Part shown: positions 57,485 through 64,000 of the stretch, piece by piece | Layout: each line of letters starts with the position of its first letter | How positions within the stretch are numbered: position 1 is the first letter of the stretch | Origin: Euryodendron excelsum | Lineage: Eukaryota; Streptophyta; Magnoliopsida; Ericales; Pentaphylacaceae | NCBI GenBank assembly: GCA_033060915.1 | Contig: CM065392.1 | Span: forward strand, 15,421,501-15,485,500 | DNA: 64,000 nt | Direction of reading: 5' to 3' | Made by a program: the position numbers and the translations under genes | The notes under the pieces: model-generated | Database searches by the model: none | What the model saw: the letters and a program-made list of their open reading frames with translations, nothing else | What the model was told of the DNA's origin: nothing

Positions 57485-60085
57485 ATGAATCAAAAAATTA
57501 ATTCCTTAGATATTGATGAAACACTTAAACAACAACTTATGCATTTATTCTTAAACTCTGATGCTTCTGATAATCCTTCCCTCTCTGATGATGCATTACA
57601 AATAGATGAAATTGTATCCCAATCTTCTTCTGACGAAGACGAACCTCATACTTCTTCTTCTTCTCCTGAACCTGACCAAATTATAAAAACCAATTGTCAA
57701 TGTCCAACCACACGTACTATTAATGTTATTACAAAAGAACAAGAATTACTTCTTGATGTTATAGATAAAATTTCTGATCCTCAAGTTAAAAAAGATTATT
57801 TACTCCAACTTAAACAAAGTTTAACTTCTGCTGACAAACCTACCCAAGATATTTCATTATTAAATAACCCTTATAATCTTAATGATATTCTCAAGAGATT
57901 TGATCAAACTTCTAAGTCCTCCCCTATAACTATTCAAGACTTACAAACTGAAATCAACTCTGTGAAAAAAGAATTACGTGATTTAAAACTTGAACATAAT
58001 ATTTCCAAAATTGATCTTGATAATCTTAAGAATCAAGTGTTATTACTTCAACACTCTTCCTCTTCTTCTAGCCAGCCTAATATTCCCAATCCCACAGATA
58101 TTTTCTTACTTTCCCAAATCTCTTATCAAAAATGGAATGTCAAAATTACTCTTGTTGTTAACCAAGAATTTAGATTTGACACTATTGCCCTTTTTGACTC
58201 TGGTGCAGATCTTAATTGTATTCAAGAAGGTTTGATCCCTACTAAATATTTTGAAAAAACACGTGAACGTCTCTCTACTGCTAGTGGAACTCCACTCCAA
58301 ATACAATATAAACTTTCTACTGCTCATATTTGCAATAATAATATATGTATCAAAACTCCTTTTGTCCTTGTCAAAAACCTTTCCAGGGAAGTTATATTAG
58401 GGACTCCTTTCCTTAGTCTTCTACAACCCTTTCAAGTTACTACTAAATGTATCACTACTACTCTTAATAATAATCAAATTATTTTCCCCTTTGTAAGTCC
58501 TCCTCGTACCAAAGATCTCAATACTTTAAAAAATTTTGCTATTTCCCATAAAACTCTCAATCTTATCATTCGAAAAGAAAAACACTTATTATTTTTAAAA
58601 GAAGAAAAAATTAATACTCAAATTGAACGTAGCTTACAAAATGGTACTTTACAATTAGCTATCGGAAAATTTTTAACCAAATTACAACAAGAAGTTTGTT
58701 CTGATGTACCTAATGCTTTCTGGTCTAGGCACAAACATGTTGTTACTTTACCTTATGCTTCTGATTTTTCTGATGCTAAAATTCGTACCAAAGCTCGTCC
58801 AATCCAAATGAACCATGAACTTTTTGAATATTGTAAGAAAGAAATTCAGGATTTACTTGATAAAAAATTAATTCGCCCTAGTAGATCTCCATGGAGTTGT
58901 GCTGCCTTTTATGTTTATAAAAATGCTGAGATTGAACGAGATGCTCCCCGTTTAGTAATTAATTATAAACCTCTAAATGAAGCTCTTCAATGGATTCGGT
59001 ATCCTATTCCCAATAAAAAAGATCTTCTTCAACGTCTCTGTCATGCAAAAATCTTCTCAAAATTTGATATGAAATCTGGTTTTTGGCAAATTCAATTAGC
59101 TGAACAAGATCGATATAAAACTGCATTTACTTTACCTTTTGGACATTATGAATGGAATGTAATGCCATTCGGTTTAAAAAATGCTCCCTCTGAATTTCAA
59201 AAAATTATGAATGATATTTTCAATCCCCATTCTCAATTCACAATTGTTTATATTGATGATGTTTTGATTTTTTCTAATTCTATTATTCAACACTGGACAC
59301 ATCTTGAACAATTCTTCAAAATTGTTAAACACACTGGTTTAGTTCTTTCTGCAAAGAAAATTAGTTTATTTCAAACTCGTGTCAGGTTCTTAGGACATTA
59401 TATTTATCAAGGTACAATTACCCCTATTGAAAGATCTATCCAATTTGCTAATAAATTTCCTGATGAAATTAAAGATAAAAATCAATTGCAAAGGTTTTTA
59501 GGAAGTCTCAATTATGTCTCTGACTTTTATCCCAATTTAAGTCAAATTGCTGCTCCTCTCAGGCAACGTCTTAAGAAAGACCCTCCTGCTTGGTCTAATG
59601 AACATACTAAGACCGTTCAAACCCTTAAGCAATACGTTCAAACCCTGCCTTGTCTCACCCTAGCCAATCCTACTGCTTTCAAAATAGTTGAAACAGATGC
59701 CTCTGATATAAGTTATGGTGGTATTCTTAAACAAGTCCTCAATAACAAAGAACAATTAGTTAGGTTTACCTCGGGTACCTGGAATCCTACTCAAAAGAAT
59801 TATAGCACTATTAAAAAGGAATTATTAGCAATTGTTTTATGTATTTCCAAATTTCAAAGTGATTTGTTAAATCAAGAATTTTTACTTCGTATTGATTGTC
59901 AAGCTGCCAAAAATATTATTTTTAAAGATGTAGAAAATATAGCTTCTAAGCAAATCTTTGCTCGATGGCAAGCTATTCTTTCTGTTTTTTATTTTAAAAT
60001 CACTTACATTAAAGGCACTGATAATTCACTTTCAGATTTTCTTACTCAAGAATTCTTACAGGGAGATTCACACCATGCCTCCTAA
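57485..60085 (+). CDS. Caulimovirid protease, reverse transcriptase and RNase H (866 codons)
   Basis: ATG 57485 to TAA 60083-60085. The acidic, Ser-rich N-terminal part and a coiled-coil-like stretch lead to a retropepsin-type protease with active site DSG at residues 238-240 ('ALFDSGADLNCI'). Reverse transcriptase follows with 'FSKFDMKSGFWQIQL', 'GHYEWNVMPFGLKNAP' and catalytic YIDD at 589-592. RNase H has Asp738, Glu779 and Asp804. The 'FGHYEWNV' form, the absence of integrase and the gene order mark it as caulimovirid, not Ty3/gypsy. All visible catalytic residues are present and there is no internal stop. It overlaps the next ORF by 11 bases. Confidence 0.85.
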   Translation: MNQKINSLDIDETLKQQLMHLFLNSDASDNPSLSDDALQIDEIVSQSSSDEDEPHTSSSSPEPDQIIKTNCQCPTTRTINVITKEQELLLDVIDKISDPQVKKDYLLQLKQSLTSADKPTQDISLLNNPYNLNDILKRFDQTSKSSPITIQDLQTEINSVKKELRDLKLEHNISKIDLDNLKNQVLLLQHSSSSSSQPNIPNPTDIFLLSQISYQKWNVKITLVVNQEFRFDTIALFDSGADLNCIQEGLIPTKYFEKTRERLSTASGTPLQIQYKLSTAHICNNNICIKTPFVLVKNLSREVILGTPFLSLLQPFQVTTKCITTTLNNNQIIFPFVSPPRTKDLNTLKNFAISHKTLNLIIRKEKHLLFLKEEKINTQIERSLQNGTLQLAIGKFLTKLQQEVCSDVPNAFWSRHKHVVTLPYASDFSDAKIRTKARPIQMNHELFEYCKKEIQDLLDKKLIRPSRSPWSCAAFYVYKNAEIERDAPRLVINYKPLNEALQWIRYPIPNKKDLLQRLCHAKIFSKFDMKSGFWQIQLAEQDRYKTAFTLPFGHYEWNVMPFGLKNAPSEFQKIMNDIFNPHSQFTIVYIDDVLIFSNSIIQHWTHLEQFFKIVKHTGLVLSAKKISLFQTRVRFLGHYIYQGTITPIERSIQFANKFPDEIKDKNQLQRFLGSLNYVSDFYPNLSQIAAPLRQRLKKDPPAWSNEHTKTVQTLKQYVQTLPCLTLANPTAFKIVETDASDISYGGILKQVLNNKEQLVRFTSGTWNPTQKNYSTIKKELLAIVLCISKFQSDLLNQEFLLRIDCQAAKNIIFKDVENIASKQIFARWQAILSVFYFKITYIKGTDNSLSDFLTQEFLQGDSHHAS

Positions 60086-61388
60086 ACCCAGTCGAGATCC
60101 CGGCAAAGCCCCTGCTCAAACTCAACCTAAAACCAAAGCCTCTTATGCCATGAAACCAATTCCTCTCCAAACACTTCCTCTCATGTCTCCCAGTGATTGG
60201 TATAACCAAACACTTATTGACCAAACTCAACAATTATCTCAAACTTATGCTCAAACTACCGCCATTTCCCAACAACAACGAGTGGTGGCTCCTCGCCCCT
60301 CTACTGCTTCTTCTGTGGTGGCTTCTCACCCCACTTCTTCTTCTTCTTCTTCCTCTGTGGTGGCTAATAACCCCATAGTCAAATCTAAATATTTTCTCAA
60401 AACTCAATGCGAACAAACTATTGTCCTTTTGGAAAATCAAACATGGAATGAGGATCCATTTCAAATTCCTCCTAGAGTGTTTGCCCAGAGCACACACTTT
60501 CTCCAAATCTCCCCTTTACATACCCAACAATTTTATGAATTTATCCTCATTGACACTGATTCCATTTCCCTCAAAAATTATTATAATCCTGATCAAACCC
60601 ACATTGCCTATTCTACTGTTTACATTAACCAAATCTTAACCCAAGAACAATGGGGGCCTCATCCTCTCCGTCCCCGCCGTTTTTCTGAAGTTTACAACCC
60701 TCCTACTTTCAATTATTATGATTACCAACAAGCCTGGTTCAATACTTTCTTCTTTCAAAATCCCAAATTCAGTCACTCTTGGATGTTTACTTTCAAAAAA
60801 GACTTTCCTTTCATTTTTCCAAACTGGTTCTTTTTATGGTGGAATCACTTTGGGTCCGTACCTCAAATTTTTCCACCATCTATCCATGAAGCATTCCTTC
60901 TCTATCAAACCTAGTTCAAACCTGATCGGGCTTTATCCAAACTCCCTTGCATTTTACCTTTTATGATTCAATTTTCCATCCCATGGATTTGTGCTTGGAA
61001 CTATACCATCATTTCTCAAAATTCCTTTTCCTATCTTGCTCGAAGCTTTCAGGTCAAATGGTGGGATAATTGGCCTGCTGCCCAAACTGTCACCTCTCAA
61101 ACAGTCCACAAATTTTTCCAACAACACCCAGCCATTGCTATGGCATCTGATCCCCAATTTCTCCTCAATCGTAGCCAATTAATTCCTCAATTAGCTGCAG
61201 CCAAATCCAAGAAAGAGCTTCGCCAACACCTGCTTGAAACCTTATCATCTCTCTCTGATAGTGATGATGAGGCTTCTCCATCCAATCCAGATCAAGATTC
61301 TCAAGTATCTTCCACAGATCTTGCCCAGGATAATGAAGATGACTGTTTTGGCATTTTCACTCCAGTCAAAACTCGCTCCAAAAGTTGA
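60075..61388 (+). pseudogene. Second viral ORF, function unknown, one internal stop
   Basis: ATG at 60075 (MPPKPSRDPGKAP), frame open to TGA at 61386-61388 except for a TAG at 60912-60914 (codon 280), total 437 codons. The N-terminus is Pro/Gln/Ser/Thr-rich with a Ser run near residues 85-95. The middle is rich in aromatic residues ('NYYDYQQAWFNTFFFQNP', 'FPNWFFLWWNHFG', and after the stop 'IPWICAWNY' and 'QVKWWDNW'). The C-terminus is Ser/Asp/Glu-rich. Position and Trp-rich core match the unassigned second ORF of florendoviruses. It has no zinc knuckle and no membrane span that I can support. The start just before the end of the previous ORF suggests coupled or leaky translation. Confidence 0.7.
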
Positions 61389-61556
61389 CAGGAAGTGATC
61401 AAAGCAAGACAGACACACCACTGATCAAGCCATCAACTTTCGGTGCTCTCCTGACAATTTTCAGCAAAAAGTCAACACTGCTACAGTAAAAGCGACTTTT
61501 ACTGTTCACTATTCACTATTCACAAGAGACAAACAACTTGCGGCCACTGACAGTTC

Positions 61557-61617
61557 CTATTTCAACAGTTCCAGTTTGGCAACCGACAAACCGACACTAT
61601 TTCAACAGTTCCAGTTT
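61557..61617 (+). promoter_or_regulatory. Two 21-bp direct repeats upstream of the viral TATA box
   Basis: CTATTTCAACAGTTCCAGTT occurs at 61557 and again at 61597, identical over 21 bases with a 40-base period, ending 13 bases before the TATA box. The position suggests enhancer elements of the pregenomic RNA promoter. Confidence 0.65.
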
Positions 61618-61629
61618 TCCTTTTCTGTC

Positions 61630-61637
61630 TATTTAAG
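61630..61637 (+). promoter_or_regulatory. TATA box of the viral pregenomic RNA promoter
   Basis: TATTTAAG about 240 bases after the last ORF, the usual place of the 35S-type promoter in caulimovirids. A pyrimidine-rich CT run (61682-61701) lies about 45 bases downstream, similar in position to CT-rich leader stimulators of other caulimovirids. Confidence 0.65.
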
Positions 61638-61659
61638 CACTGACTCTCCCATTTGGAGA

Positions 61660-62084
61660 GCAGGCCAAGTTTTGAGTCCAACCTCTCTCTCTCTCTCTCT
61701 AGAATTCTTCTGTAATCAAGATCTCAAGTTCAAGTATCAGTAATTTTCAGATATTACCTGGTAATCCTCAAATGTTTATGTAATTTTCAATTTGTTTATG
61801 TAATTTTATTTTCAATTTCAATTTCAAGATTCAATGCTGCAAAATCTGGTATTAATAATTATTTGCTTATTCATTATCTTCTTTTATTTTATGGTTATAC
61901 CGCCTTATTGGCTGGTTTTAATTGCTTTCATTATTTATTATTTGTTATAAGCCGCAAACAACGTCTGGTTGACCCTCTGGGCGTGCCTATAAATCGTTGA
62001 GGCTTACTAATTATCTTCTTTTATTTTATGATTATACCGCCTTATTGGCTGGTTTTAATTGCTTTCACTCATTACCTGGGTTAG
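61660..62084 (+). other. Viral leader after the promoter, with a 58-bp direct repeat
   Basis: Non-coding AT-rich leader. A 58-base block is present twice, at 61873-61930 and 62010-62067 ('attatcttcttttatttt', 'accgccttattggctggt', 'tttaattgctttca'), with one mismatch and a period of 137. Between them lies a GC-richer stretch ('gttgaccctctgggcgtgcc'). Confidence 0.7.
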
Positions 62085-62093
62085 TAATGGTAT

Positions 62094-62135
62094 AGTGGCG
62101 CCAAGCCATTTCTTGGCTTGTAGTGGCGCCAGCCA
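62094..62135. repeat. Right half of the GGCGCC palindrome array of LARD copy C
   Basis: 'AGTGGCGCCAAGCC' and 'GTAGTGGCGCCAGCC' resume directly after the viral insertion. Together with 54305-54353 they reconstruct the array seen intact at 3800-3910. Confidence 0.75.
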
Positions 62136-63350
62136 GTTAGGAAAGTTTTAAGGTTGACAAGCAACGTATCTTGGGAAGATTTGGGCACTTGTACTAGTGA
62201 GTACCATGCAATTTTTAGCCTGGCTTCACTAGGAGTGACTTTAAAAAGTCCGAGAAGGATTTGAGGGACCGGGATTGGCCCAGAAGGCCGAAAAAGGACA
62301 AGAACACTTAGAATAGTGTCTTGGAGGTATTCGACTTGAAAAATGAGGATAGGATGTGTCGGAGGGGTTAATTGGGCCATTAAGGACAAAACGATCAACT
62401 AGGCCGGAAAGCTGCCGAGATGGACTCGAAACGTCCTGGAAGAAGATTCGAGATTTTGAAACATTATTTAGAATGTTCCCAAAGTTTTCCGGTTTGATAC
62501 CCAGAGCCGGTGTGGTTGGAAAAGGTGACTGGCCCACTAGGGGCAAAACGATCATTTTACACTAGATTCGCCAGAGCTGACTCGGAATGATCCGGAAAGA
62601 TAAAGAGAGGTTGAGAATACTATAGGAAGCATTCTCGGGAGGTTACCGGTTTGATACCCAGAGCCGGTGTGGTTCCCAGGGCATTCAGATGCCTAGGGGC
62701 AAAATGGTCATCTTGACCGAAAAGTTTCGAAATTGACTCGAAACTGACTAGAAGGCACCTAATCATGCCAGATTAACTTTAAGTCAATTTAGAAAGGTGG
62801 ACTTGTCGTTCTGAGGGCTTAGGTGTGCTCTCTAGAAACGTGCCAAAAAATGGCCCTAGGGGCAGTTTGGTAATTTTTCACCGAAGTGGGCTAGCAGGCA
62901 CTGGTGTTGACCTGGGTTTTGAGTGTTTCCGCCACTCTGACAGCAGTCGTGTGATACAGGGGTTTGTTGGCAATTTCCTATATTAACCTGTTTACGAGTA
63001 TTTTCGCTACTTTGACGGTTGCGATATTTGCAAGTATTTCTGCTACTCTGACGATTCGCGATCATTCCCGAGACTGCCTAATCTCGGGAAGCTGCTAAAG
63101 GGACTTAGCGCCTAAAAATCAACTTTCTCGGAAGGTGTGCCTAAATGGATATTTCTGCATTGGCGGGCTAGCAGGCGCCAAAGGTGGACCGTTCTACCAT
63201 CTAGGGGACTTGGGGTCTCGTTTCGGTCGACAGGTTTAAAGGGACTTATCGTTCTGAAGAGATTTTCTTTTAAAAATGTGCCGGATTGGATAGAATTACC
63301 ATCTCGAGGAATCAACTGTCTCGAGAGAGGGATTAGAATTGGAATTGGAA

Positions 63351-63625
63351 AGGGGACTTAGCGTCTTTAGAAAGACGTGCCTGTTGAATTGGGAAAGGGG
63401 ACTTACCGTCTCCAAAAAGACGTGTCTGATAAGATTGGAAAGGGGACTTACCATCTCCGGAAAGATGCGTTTGGTTTGGAATATAGAAAGAGGACTTACC
63501 GTCTTCGGAAAGACGCGCCTGATAGGATTGGAAAGGAGACTTACTGTCTCTGGAAAGATGTGCCTGATTTGGAACTAGAAAGGGGACTTACCGTCTTTGG
63601 AAAGACGCGCTTGATTTGGAATTGG
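63351..63625 (-). repeat. Six-unit hairpin repeat (about 46 bp) in LARD copy C
   Basis: Units 'GGGGACTTACCGTCTTCGG' then 'AAAGACG' start at about 63351, 63396, 63441, 63489, 63534 and 63581. Each has the inverted repeat CGTCTT...AAGACG with a four-base loop. In LTR sense the array lies about 190-460 bases from the 5' end. The two ORFs of 79 and 111 aa here are repeat translations. Confidence 0.8.
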
Positions 63626-63926
63626 ACCGAACAATGCTCCGTAGGGGCATTTTGGTCATTTTGCCTCTGTTTGGGCCTGGTGGCCCGCGAAGCGATGAAT
63701 AGACGGGATTAGGCTTAGAGAGTTGATTTCGATTGGAATACGTCCATATTAACTTGAGTACAAGTTTGGACGGACCGTAGACTGCCGAGCAATCAAAAAT
63801 GGGGTACTTACATTGGACAAGATTGGGTTGAAATGGACTTTACTTTCGACCTATAATACCTATGGTTGGGTCTATCCAGTCCCGCTTGGGATGTAATACA
63901 CTTAAAGAGAAGTTGTGGGTATTACA

Positions 63927-64000
63927 ACAATCGCATCTCGAGTAGACTCTAATGATCCAAATTTAGAGATCTGACATCTCTAGGACCTTCCAAGTCAATG
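63927..64000 (-). mobile_element. TAT LTR resumed after the nested insertion
   Basis: Starts with the second TSD copy (acaat) and continues the repeat cut at 48051. Compare 'ctctaatgatccaaat' and 'tctgacatct' with 47915-47950. Confidence 0.7.

Larger units (their letters stand above)
54354..62093 (+). mobile_element. Endogenous caulimovirid (florendovirus-like), near full length, 7.74 kb
   Basis: The insert has no LTRs and no integrase. It encodes, in order, a 30K-type movement protein, a capsid with zinc knuckle, protease, reverse transcriptase and RNase H, then a second ORF overlapping by 11 bases, then a TATA promoter and a leader. One polyprotein plus a downstream ORF of unknown function is the florendovirus arrangement; separate-ORF genera are the alternative. 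The 9-mer TAATGGTAT occurs at both ends (54354-54362 and 62085-62093), consistent with a circular genome opened once. Host LTR sequence resumes exactly on both sides. Coding damage is limited to three in-frame stops with no frameshift seen. Confidence 0.85.
51037..63812 (-). mobile_element. LARD-family solo LTR (copy C, about 5.03 kb), split by an endogenous virus
   Basis: In minus sense it runs from TGTAAGTACCCC (63812) to GGGTGCGACA (51037). The pieces 51037-54353 and 62094-63812 sum to 5.03 kb and align to LTR A (510-5584). No primer site follows its inner end and both flanks belong to the same host LTR, so it is a solo LTR. The possible TSD is acgga (51032-51036) versus ttgga (63813-63817), only three of five bases alike. 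Confidence 0.85.
48052..63926 (-). mobile_element. Solo LTR (about 3.1 kb) split by a LARD solo LTR
   Basis: Ends are TGTCATGACCCG at 48052 and GGGTATTACA at 63926 (TG...CA on either strand). Flanks are acaac at 48047-48051 and acaat at 63927-63931, a TSD with one C-to-T change, and the host repeat is continuous across it. Its own sequence is 48052-51036 plus 63813-63926. In minus sense it reads TGTAATACCC...CATGACA, the same terminal signature as the G family, so it is probably a related chromovirus LTR. No internal region or primer site is present. ORFs of up to 179 aa (49803-50342) are CT-repeat read-throughs. Confidence 0.75.
45721..64000 (-). mobile_element. 5' LTR of the TAT element, interrupted and continuing off the right edge
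   Basis: LTR sequence starts (plus strand) TGTAAATG at 45721. The stretch 45721-48051 is non-coding and ends in an ~88-bp tandem repeat that is cut at 48051 and resumes at 63927 ('cgcatctcgag...gatccaaatttagagatctgac'), so one LTR brackets the whole 48052-63926 insertion. The other LTR end lies outside the window. ORFs in 45721-48051 are insignificant. Confidence 0.65.

Noticed and set aside
54605..61388. Alternative reading as an ordinary Ty3/gypsy element
   Set aside because: A movement-protein domain is present, no integrase follows RNase H, no LTRs flank it, and the capsid signatures are caulimovirid.
63339..63712. 79- and 111-aa overlapping ORFs with repeated peptides
   Set aside because: Both translate the 46-bp hairpin repeat; repeated KGTYRLRKD/ERGLTVFGK blocks in two frames show it is DNA repetition and not protein selection.

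Overview
The window is plant nuclear DNA made almost entirely of nested transposable elements. I see no host gene, tRNA or rRNA. It points to an angiosperm with a repeat-rich genome: there are plant Ty1/copia and Ty3/gypsy elements with tRNA-primed binding sites, CTATAAATA-type TATA boxes, long LTRs, and an endogenous caulimovirid of the florendovirus type, a group known from flowering-plant genomes. Species and genus cannot be named from the sequence. All homologies, boundaries and target-site duplications (TSDs) below were found by eye.

Layout. (1) Bases 1-8034 hold part of a giant non-autonomous (LARD-like) LTR element on the minus strand: its 5' internal tail (1-509), then its 5.1-kb 5' LTR (510-5584). 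Next to it is an older, diverged LTR fragment of the same family (5585-8034). (2) Bases 8035-44076 are one degraded Ty3/gypsy chromovirus-like element ('G', minus strand) expanded by insertions. Its 3' LTR start, polypurine tract and protease remnant lie at 8035-9586, and its 5' leader, primer binding site and 5' LTR lie at 29491-44076. A complete 19.9-kb LARD-like element (9587-29490, plus strand, TSD CCTTC) sits in G's internal region. That LARD carries a 2.58-kb solo LTR of the G family (24204-26787, TSD ACTTC) in its own 3' LTR. G's 5' LTR is split by a SIRE-type Ty1/copia element with an env-like third gene (30133-41277). (3) G itself interrupts the gag gene of a TAT-lineage Ty3/gypsy element (minus strand; gag 44077-45291, primer site 45703-45718, LTR from 45721 to beyond the window).

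(4) The TAT LTR holds the deepest nest: a solo LTR (48052-63926, TSD acaac/acaat), which contains a LARD-family solo LTR (51037-63812), which contains an essentially full-length endogenous pararetrovirus (about 54354-62093, 7.74 kb). The virus carries movement protein, capsid protein with a zinc knuckle, protease, reverse transcriptase and RNase H in one reading frame broken only by two stop codons, then a second open reading frame with one internal stop, a TATA promoter and a leader with direct repeats. Its ends share a 9-bp sequence, as expected for a circular genome opened at one point.

The most notable items are the well-preserved florendovirus-like copy inserted in the core promoter of an LTR, the Ogre/TAT-primed LARD family with hairpin repeats and GGCGCC palindromes in its U3, and the recurrence of short palindrome arrays in LTRs of unrelated families.
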